Source: Gordonia jacobaea
GTDB taxonomy: Bacteria > Actinomycetota > Actinomycetes > Mycobacteriales > Mycobacteriaceae
DNA length: 64,000 nt
NCBI RefSeq assembly: GCF_001186365.1
Contig: NZ_LDTZ01000016.1
Coordinates: 477,033 to 541,032 of the forward strand
Direction of reading: 5' to 3'
Part shown: in pieces, positions 29,120 through 38,310 of the stretch
Layout of the letters: each line of letters opens with the position of its first letter
How positions within the stretch are numbered: the first letter of the stretch is position 1
Notes under the pieces: generated by a model
What the model saw: only the letters and a program-made list of their open reading frames with translations
Told to the model about the DNA's origin: nothing
The model's database searches: none
Made by a program: the position numbers and the translations under genes

Positions 29120-30436
29120 TCAGTCGGCGAGCCCCGGCACCCACTTCTCCATGATCGCCCGGTAGGGGGCCTCGGCGTCGAGTTGCGAGGCGATGCCGAC
29201 GCAGCCCGCGAGGACACGGAACACCATCACATACTGCTTGGGCACGTTGAGGTTTCGCGACGTCTTGTACACGTCGCCGCGCACGTCGGTTGCCTTGCCC
29301 GCGGCGCGTTGGAGCCACTTACGGGTGAAGTGGAATGACTCGGTGTAGAGCGGGTCGACGTAAGGCTTCAGGTATGCCTCGATGTCGGTGGGGCTCACCC
29401 GGTCGGCGCGGGACCGCAGGATGAAGCCTGCCTTGATCATCTCTTCGGTCAGTTCGTCGTACTGCTTGTCACGAGCGAGCCGCAGGATGGGGCCGGTTTC
29501 GGGAGGTAGCCCGTTGGGGTAGTGGCCGACGGCGCCGAAGTCGAGAACACCGAAGCGACCGTCGTCGGTAATGAAGAAGTTGCCCGGATGCGGGTCGCCG
29601 TGCAGGAGTCCGACGCGGAACGGTGAGCTCACCTCGAACGTCGCCATGCGTGCGGCGGCCTCGTTGCGGGTGGCCTGATCGCCGGAGGTGATGATCTTCG
29701 ACAGTGGTGTGCCGTCGAGCCACTCCGACACGACCACCTTGGGCGCGCTCGCGATGACCTTCGGGATGACGAAATCGGAGTCGCCGTCGAATGCCTTCGC
29801 GAAGGCTCGCTGGTTGTCGGCCTCGCCGAGATAGTCGAGTTCGGCCTCGGTGCGGTCGATGAGTTCGTCCATCATTGCTTTGACGTCGGTCCCGGGCGAG
29901 AGTTTCTGCAGCAGTCCCGACATCCTCGACAGCGTCTTGAGGTCGGCCTTCAACGCGTGGTCGGCGCCGGGATACTGCACCTTGACGGCCACTTCGCGGC
30001 CATCGGACCAGACGCCCTTGTGGACCTGACCGATGCTCGCCGACGCCGCGGGCTCGTCGGAGAATTCGCGGAAACGCTGACGCCACTTCGTGCCGAGTTG
30101 CTGGTCGAGAACCTTGTGGACCTTCGTCGCGGGTAGCGGGGGAGCCTCGGCCTGCAGTTTGGTGAGCGCTTCACGGAAGGGTTCGCCGAACTCGTCGGGG
30201 ATCGCGGCCTCCATGATCGACATGGCCTGGCCGACCTTCATCGCGCCGCCCTTGAGCTCACCGAGCACCGAGAACAACTGATCGGCGGCCTTCTCCAGGA
30301 GCTCCTGGTTGACCTCGTCCTTGTCTTTTCCGACCATCCGTTTGCCGAAGCCAGCGGCCGCTCGACCTGCCATACCGATGGGTAGCGTCGCCAACCGTGC
30401 GTTGCGACGATGCTGCCCGCGTGTGATGTCGGTCAT
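29120..30436 (-). CDS. ABC1/AarF-family atypical kinase (Rv3197-like)
   Basis: A 438-residue UbiB/ABC1 kinase-like protein. It shows the family KxGQ motif (MKVGQAMS), the alanine-rich nucleotide loop AASASIGQVH, the VAIK-type lysine in VAVKVQYPG, ExD in EAELDYLGEADN, the catalytic loop HGDPHPGNFF and LDFGAVG. These proteins are ATPases or kinases linked to lipid or quinone metabolism in other organisms. The role in actinobacteria is uncertain, although Rv3197 lies next to whiB7 there too. AAAGGA precedes the ATG. It may be the last gene of an operon with those at 30502 and 31553. Confidence 0.88.
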   Translation of the reverse strand: MTDITRGQHRRNARLATLPIGMAGRAAAGFGKRMVGKDKDEVNQELLEKAADQLFSVLGELKGGAMKVGQAMSIMEAAIPDEFGEPFREALTKLQAEAPPLPATKVHKVLDQQLGTKWRQRFREFSDEPAASASIGQVHKGVWSDGREVAVKVQYPGADHALKADLKTLSRMSGLLQKLSPGTDVKAMMDELIDRTEAELDYLGEADNQRAFAKAFDGDSDFVIPKVIASAPKVVVSEWLDGTPLSKIITSGDQATRNEAAARMATFEVSSPFRVGLLHGDPHPGNFFITDDGRFGVLDFGAVGHYPNGLPPETGPILRLARDKQYDELTEEMIKAGFILRSRADRVSPTDIEAYLKPYVDPLYTESFHFTRKWLQRAAGKATDVRGDVYKTSRNLNVPKQYVMVFRVLAGCVGIASQLDAEAPYRAIMEKWVPGLAD

Positions 30437-30501
30437 GGTGTCCTTTCCCCATCACAGGATAGAGGACCGACCTGAGGATCGGCCTCAGCCATCAGGCCCC
30501 A

Positions 30502-31452
30502 TCACCCGGCGGCGACGTCGTATTGGCACCGGCACAACGGATGCGGAACCCATGTTTTGGTGACGATCCTCGTCGTCGGCTCGGAATGAAGTTCGACGGT
30601 GCGCCCGAACAGCTCGGGTGGTCGCGCGCCCAGGGGTGCGCAGATCGCCACGGACAGTTGCTCGATGTGCTCATGGGCGAGGGCGGCGGTCGCCCGAACC
30701 GTGGCGGGCCGGCCGTGACCGGCGACCCGCACCAACTGCGCCGCGACGATCGGCCACTCGGGATCACGGTCAGCGCGATGTAGGTCGATGCACGACAGGC
30801 AGCTCGTGAGTCCCGGCAGCACCAGCGGTCCGACGATCCCGACCCCGTCACGCATCCGCACCTGCAGATGGGGCCGTCCCGCGTCCATGAGTCCGGAGAC
30901 GAGCATCGTGTCGTGCACGAGGTAGTCGGTGAGCACCACTAGATCCGTCGGCCACCCCGACACCGGATGCTCGGGCGACGGCCGTCCGCTCGACCGCGTG
31001 ACGGAGAAACCCGAGTCGGCCAGGGACGTCGCGAGATGCGAGCCCAACGGCCCCGAGCCGTGGACGCGGATACAACGCAGCCGGTCGTCGATACGCCGAG
31101 GCGACGCCGCGAGTCCCTGCAACGCACGGCCCGCCGCGACCAGATGTTCGAGCAGGGTGGACAGGTCGTCGGGCGTCAGGCCTGTCGCGGCGAGATCGGT
31201 CGCGACGTCGGACATTCGCTGTGGATTCTCGAGCTTCACGAGTAGGTTGGCGAGCTGCCGCGCCGACACCTCGCGGTCGAGTTCGACCACGATGCCGCTG
31301 TCGGGGCCACTACCGATCTGCAGCCGATTTCCCGGTCGGATCACCACGACGGTGCCCGGAATGACAACCGGCAGAGACTCATCCGAGTCAGCTGCAATCG
31401 ACTGAGGGGCGGCCGCCGTCGATGTCAGCAGTTCACGTGCACGTCGCGCCAT
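30502..31452 (-). CDS. ThiF/cyclodehydratase-like protein (Rv3196-like)
   Basis: A 316-residue protein. An N-terminal winged-helix-like part is followed by a Rossmann segment IRVHGSGPLGSHLATSLADSGF, as in E1-like/ThiF enzymes and TOMM cyclodehydratase docking proteins. Cysteines in CLSCIDLHRAD and the C-terminal LCRCQ could bind zinc. The arginine finger and adenylation residues of true E1 enzymes are not evident, so it may be a scaffold. No precursor peptide or YcaO gene is visible nearby. It lies 65 bp upstream of the ABC1 gene on the same strand. Confidence 0.72.
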   Translation of the reverse strand: MARRARELLTSTAAAPQSIAADSDESLPVVIPGTVVVIRPGNRLQIGSGPDSGIVVELDREVSARQLANLLVKLENPQRMSDVATDLAATGLTPDDLSTLLEHLVAAGRALQGLAASPRRIDDRLRCIRVHGSGPLGSHLATSLADSGFSVTRSSGRPSPEHPVSGWPTDLVVLTDYLVHDTMLVSGLMDAGRPHLQVRMRDGVGIVGPLVLPGLTSCLSCIDLHRADRDPEWPIVAAQLVRVAGHGRPATVRATAALAHEHIEQLSVAICAPLGARPPELFGRTVELHSEPTTRIVTKTWVPHPLCRCQYDVAAG

Positions 31453-31552
31453 GCGGCAACTCTGCCAGCAGAATCCGTGCGCGTGCCGAGCAGCGCGACG
31501 TTATCCACAGCCGACGCAGCGCGCCGGCCTTCATGCACAGATGTCGAGCACG

Positions 31553-33019
31553 TCAGGCGTTGCCGTCGTCCTTTTTGTCATCGCCGGACCCGGACTCGGG
31601 CTCGTCGCCGGAGTCTTTCGCTGCCTCCTCGGCGAGCGTGCGTTCCAGTTCGGCGATCGCCTCGTCGATGCCGCCCACGTCGCCGCCGATGACCCGGTCG
31701 ATGAAGCCCGCGGGATTGTCGAGGTCGTCGGCGTCGGGCATCAGATCGGGATGCGCCCAGACGCCGTCGCGATTGTTGATGTCGCTGGCCTCGGCGAGTT
31801 GGCGCCACAGGGCCGACGCCTCGCGCACCTTGCGGGGACGCAGCTCGAGTCCGACGAGCGTCGCGAACGTCTGCTCGGCGGGACCGCCGGACGCGCGACG
31901 TCGACGCATGGTCTCGGTGAGCGCGGCCGTGCTCGGGATTCGATCAGAAAGTGCTTGTGACACAACCTGTTCCACCCAGCCCTCGACGAGGGCGAGCAGA
32001 GTCTCAAGCCTGCTCAGCGCAGCCTTCTGCTCGGGAGTTGTTGTCGGCTCGAACGACGCCGACGAACTCATCAGCTCCTCGAGCTTCGACGGATCGGAGA
32101 ACAGCTGTGCCGGATCGATGTTCGCGGTGAGGTCGGTGATGCCGCTGAAATCGACGGTGATGCCACGCGCGTACTCCTCGACCGTCGCGAACAGACGCTG
32201 GCGCAGCCACGGCACATGCGTGAAGAGGCGCAGATGTGCGGCCTCACGTGCGGCGAGAAAGACGACGATCTCCTGTGCCGGCTGCTCGAGTCCTTCGGCG
32301 AACGCCGCGATCGCCTCGGGGAGCAGCACGGCCTCACCCTCGGGTGCAAGGGGCAGACCGATATCGGTGGAGGTGAGAACCTCCTTGGCGAGTTGGCCGA
32401 GTCCCTGACCGAGCTGGGTGCCGAAGGCCATGCCGCTCATCTGGGTCAGCATGCCCATCATCGGACCAGCGAATTGCGCTGCCTCGGGAGGCAAATTCTG
32501 CTCCCAGGTTCGCGAAAGCTGTTGGGCGACGGGATCGCAGAGGCGCTTCCACGTCGGCATGGTCTCTTCGAGCCACTGCACCGGCGTCCACGCGACAGAC
32601 TTGCTGACGCCACTGGGAAGTGTGGTCGCGTCGTCGAGCCAGACGTCGGCGAGACGCACAGCGTCGGTGACGGCGTTCGTCTCCCGCTCCAGGACTGGGG
32701 TGAAGTTCCCGATCTGCTGGCGGGCGAGGTTCGACGCGAGGTCGTAGTTGACCGGCCCCGACCCCTTGCCCTGACCGCCGAATCCGAAGGTCCCGGAACC
32801 CATCCCGCTGAGCATGCTCCCGAGCTGGCTGAACACCTGGCCGAGTGCCGCAGGGTCGAGGGACTCACCGCCGAGCGCGAAGCCGAACGGATTCTGTGCG
32901 GACTCGCCGCCACCAGAGGCGCCGCCGGACGCACCACTGCCCTTGTCGTCGCGGTTCTTGTCGCGGTTGTTGTCGTCACCGTCGCCGGACGGGGAGAAAC
33001 CGAAGGGCAAATCACTCAT
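31553..33019 (-). CDS. Zincin-like family protein (Rv3195-like, DUF2342)
   Basis: A 488-residue cytoplasmic protein of the zincin_2 family. A Gly/Asn/Asp-rich N-terminus (about 60 residues) precedes a helical domain. The putative metal motif reads AAREAAHLRLF, which keeps the Glu and second His of HExxH but has Arg for the first His, so protease activity is doubtful. The C-terminal 40 residues are acidic (DSGDEPESGSGDDKKDDG). The start at MSDLPFGF was chosen because the upstream extension overlaps the likely promoter region shared with the divergent gene at 33182. Confidence 0.82.
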   Translation of the reverse strand: MSDLPFGFSPSGDGDDNNRDKNRDDKGSGASGGASGGGESAQNPFGFALGGESLDPAALGQVFSQLGSMLSGMGSGTFGFGGQGKGSGPVNYDLASNLARQQIGNFTPVLERETNAVTDAVRLADVWLDDATTLPSGVSKSVAWTPVQWLEETMPTWKRLCDPVAQQLSRTWEQNLPPEAAQFAGPMMGMLTQMSGMAFGTQLGQGLGQLAKEVLTSTDIGLPLAPEGEAVLLPEAIAAFAEGLEQPAQEIVVFLAAREAAHLRLFTHVPWLRQRLFATVEEYARGITVDFSGITDLTANIDPAQLFSDPSKLEELMSSSASFEPTTTPEQKAALSRLETLLALVEGWVEQVVSQALSDRIPSTAALTETMRRRRASGGPAEQTFATLVGLELRPRKVREASALWRQLAEASDINNRDGVWAHPDLMPDADDLDNPAGFIDRVIGGDVGGIDEAIAELERTLAEEAAKDSGDEPESGSGDDKKDDGNA

Positions 33020-33181
33020 GGGTTCCACGGTACCGTCCGAGTCGACCATGGGTGACCTGCGAGCCGTTCGCCTTGAGCGTAGTTCGCTCAATGATCTTCG
33101 ACGCTGCGCGACATCGACTCAAGCGCGCCCGCTCACGCCTGCCTGCATATCCCGCTCGTGGCGTCGATTATGGTGGGCGGA

Positions 33182-34237
33182 ATGACAGGTCCCGCAACGA
33201 TGGTGCGGCAGCATTCCCGCCGAATCGCCACCATCGCAGTGACGACGCTGCTCCTACTCATTCTCATCGTCGTCGGCACAACGGTGCAGGTGCCCTTCGT
33301 CGCCCTCGGACCAGGTCCGACCGTCAACACGCTGGGCAAGCTCGACGACAAGCCCGTCGTCGACATCACCGGTACCCCCGTCGACCCGACGGACGGAAAC
33401 CTCAATCTCACGACGGTGTCGGTCAGCGACGGCCTCACCCTGTTCGACTCGATCCGTCTGTGGGTCTCGGGCCGCTACACCGTGCAGCCCCGTGAGCAGA
33501 TCTTCCCGCCCGACCAGACCACGCAGCAGGTTCAGGAACAGAACCAGCAGCAGATGACCGGGTCGGAGAGCACCGCGACGGCAGCAGCGCTGCGCCACCT
33601 CGACCGTCCGACCAAGCTGATCGTCGACTCCGTCGCCGCAGACGGACCGTCGTCGAAGGTGCTGCGGCAGGGCGATCAGATCCTGTCGGTCGGCGGGGCA
33701 GCGGTCTCGACCTCGGAGGACGTGCAGTCGGCCGTACGTAAGCAGAAGCCGGGTGCACAGATCCCGATCGAGATCGATCGCGCAGGCACCAAACAAACCG
33801 TCACGGTCACCGCCGCCGCTCGCCCCGACGACAACGACGTCGCCTACATCGGACTCACCCCGGATGTGGTCAACGCTGACCCCAACCTGAAGATCTCCTA
33901 CAACGTCGGCGACATCGGCGGACCGTCAGCGGGTCTGATGCTGACACTCGCGGTGATCGATCGCCTCTCGCCCGGCGAGCTGACCGGCGGCAAGTTCATC
34001 GCAGGCACCGGGACGATCACCGACGACGGCACAGTTGGCCCCATCGGCGGGATCACACACAAGACCCTCGCCGCCCGTGAAGCAGGAGCCACCGTATTCC
34101 TGGTGCCGGAACGCAACTGCAAAGAAGCCAAGTCCGACGCTCCCGACGGCTTGCAACTGGTCAAGGTCAACTCACTCGACTCCGCGCTCTCGGCACTCGA
34201 CGACGTACGCGCGGGCAAGGACGCACCCCACTGCTGA
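33182..34237 (+). CDS. Membrane-anchored PDZ / Lon-type S16 peptidase (Rv3194c-like)
   Basis: A 351-residue protein with one N-terminal transmembrane helix (about residues 16-36), a central PDZ domain (GDQILSVGGAAVSTSEDV) and a C-terminal Lon-like protease domain. The catalytic serine is in GGPSAGLML and the partner lysine in GITHKTLAAREAGA, the Ser-Lys dyad of family S16. It should act outside the membrane on unknown substrates. The ATG at 33182 is preferred, and an ATG 12 nt upstream is possible. It diverges from the zincin-like gene. Confidence 0.88.
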   Translation: MTGPATMVRQHSRRIATIAVTTLLLLILIVVGTTVQVPFVALGPGPTVNTLGKLDDKPVVDITGTPVDPTDGNLNLTTVSVSDGLTLFDSIRLWVSGRYTVQPREQIFPPDQTTQQVQEQNQQQMTGSESTATAAALRHLDRPTKLIVDSVAADGPSSKVLRQGDQILSVGGAAVSTSEDVQSAVRKQKPGAQIPIEIDRAGTKQTVTVTAAARPDDNDVAYIGLTPDVVNADPNLKISYNVGDIGGPSAGLMLTLAVIDRLSPGELTGGKFIAGTGTITDDGTVGPIGGITHKTLAAREAGATVFLVPERNCKEAKSDAPDGLQLVKVNSLDSALSALDDVRAGKDAPHC

Positions 34238-34263
34238 TCCGGCGCTGACCAGGCTGCTGAGTT

Positions 34264-34878
34264 CTACCCCTGCGCCTCGCGGTCGTCGAGCGTGGCAGCC
34301 AACGCCGACTGCAGCGTCGACGCCAATTCTGGATGCGTGAGCAATTCCATCGGCGCATCGGGATCGTCGTCGGGGGCGGGCTGTAACCGCATCAGCGACA
34401 GCGTTTTTCCACCGCGCAGAGCGCCAACGGCCAGGCGTGCCGTGCGGGCCGACGGATGTTTGCGGGCCGCGGCGCGCGCTGCGGACTCGCTCGCGGCGGG
34501 ATCGGCGAGGAGTGGTTCGAATGCGGAGTCGAGGTCGCCTTCGGCATCCGGAGGCAACACGACGATCTCCAGAACCAGCGCCACGCCTTCCACCGGCGGG
34601 CTCCACGTCGCCGTCGCCAAGAACTCTTCGAGCTGTGCGTACGGTTCGTCGCCCGCGGAGACCTCGAGTGGCTCCTGCGCTACGGGACTCAGCGCGGAAT
34701 CGTCGTCCTCGTCGACCAGGCCGGGATTCTGCTCGGCGATCAGACTCGTCGGCACCAGAGCGAACAACTGCGGCGGTTGACCCCACCCGCCGAGTTCGAC
34801 GTGATCGAGTATGTCGTGCAGTGCGCGACCGAGATCGTCGGGGGAGAACTGGCCGCGGTCGGTGTGCTCGTCGGTCAT
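34264..34878 (-). CDS. PPA1309-family conserved protein
   Basis: A 204-residue acidic cytoplasmic protein starting MTDEHTDRGQF. Recognisable segments are LGRALHDILDHVELGGWGQPP near the N-terminus and a C-terminal VGALRGGKTLSLMRLQP. Actinobacteria carry this family next to the PDZ protease and UPF0182 genes, as here. No catalytic motif or membrane segment is visible. It converges on the protease gene with a 26-bp gap. The function is unknown. Confidence 0.78.
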   Translation of the reverse strand: MTDEHTDRGQFSPDDLGRALHDILDHVELGGWGQPPQLFALVPTSLIAEQNPGLVDEDDDSALSPVAQEPLEVSAGDEPYAQLEEFLATATWSPPVEGVALVLEIVVLPPDAEGDLDSAFEPLLADPAASESAARAAARKHPSARTARLAVGALRGGKTLSLMRLQPAPDDDPDAPMELLTHPELASTLQSALAATLDDREAQG

Positions 34879-35091
34879 GGCTGTCAATACTGCCTCGTGT
34901 GCCACTAAGACGTACCGGGACCATGGGATCCGATGGCGCCCGCGCGAGGACAGTACAGTGAATGCCACGATCGCGCTGTGAGGTGCGGCAGCCCCGGAGA
35001 TGTCCGAAATGACCGAACCGGGTACGCCCTGCAATGATCGCGCTGAGAACAACGATCGCACCGAGAACGATGGCACTGGGAGAGTGGGTTA

Positions 35092-38067
35092 GTGGGCGTA
35101 CGCGGGCCGGCGGGCATGCCGACACTGTCGCGCAGAAGCAAGATTGCCATCGGGGTGGGTGTCGCCATCCTCGTGGTGTTGTTGGTGGGGCCACGGCTCG
35201 TCAGCATCATCACCGACTGGCTGTGGATGTCCGACGTCGGATACACCGAGGTGTTCTCCACGATCGTCTGGACACGCATCGCGCTTTTCCTGATCGTCGG
35301 CGTCCTCGCCGGCGGTCTGATCTTCGGAGCCGTTGCGCTGGCTTATCGGTCGCGTCCGGTTTTCGTGCCCGCGAGCGGTCCGAATGACCCACTGGCCCGG
35401 TACCGGGCCTCGATCATGGGCCACATCCGCTGGTACGCGATCATCCCGCCGATCCTCATCGGACTGATCTTCGCGCTCGTCGCGCAGGGGTCGTGGGCCA
35501 CGGTGCAGACCTTCCTGCACGGAACCGAGTTCGGGCAACGCGACGCACAGTTCGGTCTCGACGTCGGGTTCTACGCCTTCGACCTCCCGTTCTATCGGTT
35601 CGTGCTCAACATCCTGTTCGTGGTCGTGGTGATCTCCTTCTTCGCCAGCCTGATCACCCACTACCTCTTCGGCGGCATTCGTCTCGGTGGCGGAGGCAAC
35701 TCGATCACCAACGCCGCGCGTATTCAGTTGGCCGTCCTCGCGGGAACCTTCTTGGTGCTCAAGGCGGTGTCGTATTGGTTCGATCGATATTCGCTGTTGT
35801 CGAGTCAGCGCAAGCAGGAGATCTTCACCGGCGCGAGCTACACCGACATCAACGCGGTGTTGCCGTCGAAACTGATCCTCATGGTCGTCGCGATCATCTG
35901 TGCCGTCGCATTCTTCGCGGGTGCGGTGATGCGCGATCTGCGTGTCCCTGCGCTCGCGACCGTGCTGATGTTGTTCACCGCGCTCGTCATGGGCGTCGGT
36001 TGGCCGCTGGCAATGGAGCAGTTCTCGGTCAAGCCGAACGCGGCCCAGAAAGAACTCGAATACATCCAACGCAATATGGATGCGACGAAACAGGCGTACG
36101 GCCTCGTCGACGGCACCAACGTCGAATATCAACGCAATTGGACACAACAACCGGCCGATCCTGTCGCGGTCAACAATGACAGCGCAACGCTGTCGAACAT
36201 CCGCGTCCTCGATCCCAACGTGATCGAGCCCGCATTCACCCAGCGTCAAAAACTCAAGAACTTCTACGGATTCCCGACGCAGCTCGCCGTCGACCGCTAC
36301 ACCGTCGACGGTCAGCAGCGCGATTTCATCGTCGCCGCACGCGAACTCGATCCCAGCAAGTTCGACGCCAACCAGCAGAACTGGATCAACAAGCACACCG
36401 TCTTCACACACGGCAACGGATTCATTGCCGCGCAGGCGAACACCGTCGACGAAGCGTCGTCGGATGCCGAGAGTGACCGTGGTGGCCTGCCGGTGTTCGC
36501 GGTGAGCGACCTGGAGAATTACCAGACAGAAGACTACAAGGCCAATGCTCCGATCAAGGTGAGTCAGCCGCGCATCTACTTCGGCGAGCTGATCGCCAAG
36601 GTTGATCCCGACTACGCGATCGTCGGCTCCACAGAAGGCGACCGCGAGTACGACCTCGACGGCAAGAACTACACCTACAGTGCCGATTCGGGTGTCTCAC
36701 TTGGCAACTGGTTCAACCGGATCCTCTATTCGGTCAAGTACACCGAACGCAACATCCTGCTGTCGAACGCGATCAACTCCAACTCGAAGATCATCTACAA
36801 CCGTGACCCCCGCGACCGCGTCAAGAAGGTCGCACCGTGGCTGACCGTGGATTCCAAGACGTATCCGTCGGTGATGGCCGACGGGTCGATCAAGTGGATC
36901 GTCGACGGCTACACCACCCTTGCGACGTACCCGTACGCGCAGAAGACGTCGCTGCAGGATGCGACGACCGACGCCCAGGAGCTCAACCGCGGACAGACCG
37001 GCAGGACGCAGGTCAACAAGCAGGTGTCGTACGTGCGCAACTCGGTGAAAGCGACCGTCGACGCGTACACCGGCAAGGTGACCCTGTACGAGGTCGACCA
37101 GAATGACCCGGTACTCAAGACCTGGATGAAGGTCTTCCCCGGAACGGTCAAGCCGCGCAGCGACTTCGACAAGCAGGAAGACCTCAAGCAGCACGTGCGC
37201 TATCCCGAGGATCTGTTCAAGATCCAGCGTGCGCTGTTGTCGCGCTACCACGTGTCGGACCCGGGAACGTTCTTCCGCAGCAACGACTTCTGGTCGATCC
37301 CGAACGACCCGACAAAGGATGACGCGACCCAGCAGGGCCTGAGCCAGCCGCCGTACTACTTCACCGCGGCCTCGCCGCGTGGGCCGCAGGCCGAGTTCCA
37401 GTTGACGACCGTGATGAACGGCTTCAACAGCCGATTCCTCTCGGCGTACATGACGGCGTCGTCGGACCCCGACGACTACGGCAAGATCACCGTCAAGACG
37501 CTGCCGACGACCAAGCAGACCGTCGGACCGCAGCAGGCACAAGAAAACATGAAGAGCGCCGGACCCGTGGCATCCGACCGAAAACAGGTCGAGGACACCA
37601 CCAAGGTCACCTACGGCAATCTGCTCACCCTTCCGGTGGGACAGAACGGCGTGCTCTACATGGAGCCGATGTACACGCAGTCGAAGACCGACGACTCCGC
37701 GATACCGAAGCTCTACCGCGTGCTGGTCTACTTCAACGCGGCCAGCGACGAGGCCCGCGTGGGCTACGCGGCGACGGTGGCCGAGGCGCTCAAGCAGGTG
37801 GGCATCTCGCCCGCCCAGGCGACGACACCCGAGAACGGGCCGGTCGATGTCGGCAACGATGGCCAACAGCCGATCGCGCAGCCGACACAACCGACCCAGC
37901 AGGGGCCTTCGTCACCTCAGCGTGAGGCCGCGGTGAAGGAGATCGGTGCTGCACTCGGCCAGCTCAAGGATGCGCAGACCAAGGGCGACTTCACCGCCTA
38001 CGGCGAGGCACTCGACCGGCTGAACAAGGCTGTGCAGCAGTACGAGTCACTGCCCGCGGGTAACTGA
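35092..38067 (+). CDS. UPF0182-family large membrane protein (Rv3193c-like)
   Basis: A 991-residue protein with seven or so transmembrane helices in the first 300 residues (the first is IAIGVGVAILVVLLVGPRL) and a long extracytoplasmic part rich in Asp, Asn and Tyr. It ends in a Pro/Gln-rich linker (QPTQPTQQGPSSP) and a short helical tail. The length fits the family norm of about 1000 residues. The GTG at 35092 is chosen because GGAGAG lies about 8 nt before it and relatives have a matching 8-residue prefix before the next methionine. The function is unknown. A strong terminator follows. Confidence 0.92.
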   Translation: MGVRGPAGMPTLSRRSKIAIGVGVAILVVLLVGPRLVSIITDWLWMSDVGYTEVFSTIVWTRIALFLIVGVLAGGLIFGAVALAYRSRPVFVPASGPNDPLARYRASIMGHIRWYAIIPPILIGLIFALVAQGSWATVQTFLHGTEFGQRDAQFGLDVGFYAFDLPFYRFVLNILFVVVVISFFASLITHYLFGGIRLGGGGNSITNAARIQLAVLAGTFLVLKAVSYWFDRYSLLSSQRKQEIFTGASYTDINAVLPSKLILMVVAIICAVAFFAGAVMRDLRVPALATVLMLFTALVMGVGWPLAMEQFSVKPNAAQKELEYIQRNMDATKQAYGLVDGTNVEYQRNWTQQPADPVAVNNDSATLSNIRVLDPNVIEPAFTQRQKLKNFYGFPTQLAVDRYTVDGQQRDFIVAARELDPSKFDANQQNWINKHTVFTHGNGFIAAQANTVDEASSDAESDRGGLPVFAVSDLENYQTEDYKANAPIKVSQPRIYFGELIAKVDPDYAIVGSTEGDREYDLDGKNYTYSADSGVSLGNWFNRILYSVKYTERNILLSNAINSNSKIIYNRDPRDRVKKVAPWLTVDSKTYPSVMADGSIKWIVDGYTTLATYPYAQKTSLQDATTDAQELNRGQTGRTQVNKQVSYVRNSVKATVDAYTGKVTLYEVDQNDPVLKTWMKVFPGTVKPRSDFDKQEDLKQHVRYPEDLFKIQRALLSRYHVSDPGTFFRSNDFWSIPNDPTKDDATQQGLSQPPYYFTAASPRGPQAEFQLTTVMNGFNSRFLSAYMTASSDPDDYGKITVKTLPTTKQTVGPQQAQENMKSAGPVASDRKQVEDTTKVTYGNLLTLPVGQNGVLYMEPMYTQSKTDDSAIPKLYRVLVYFNAASDEARVGYAATVAEALKQVGISPAQATTPENGPVDVGNDGQQPIAQPTQPTQQGPSSPQREAAVKEIGAALGQLKDAQTKGDFTAYGEALDRLNKAVQQYESLPAGN

Positions 38068-38084
38068 CCTCGAGCAACGATGAT

Positions 38085-38119
38085 TCTCGGCGTCGGACCA
38101 TAGCGGTCCGACGCCGAGA
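38085..38119 (+). terminator. Terminator after the UPF0182 gene
   Basis: A 15-bp stem TCTCGGCGTCGGACC/GGTCCGACGCCGAGA with a 5-nt loop lies 17 bp after the stop codon. The stretch 38120-38310 beyond it holds no gene and probably carries the promoter of the MCE gene. Confidence 0.75.
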
Positions 38120-38310
38120 GTCGTTGTGGGTCCTGTCTTGCCGGTCTCATCGTGCGCCCAAATGTGCTCTGGCGCACTGAAAGCCGTGGTTCACGGGACC
38201 ATCACATCGGTCCTTCACGATGCAAGCATCGTCGATGCCGATGGCTAATGTGACAATCGCGAGTGCTCGATTCGCCGGGTGCCGATTGTTCGTTGGGGAG
38301 GTCGGGGAAA

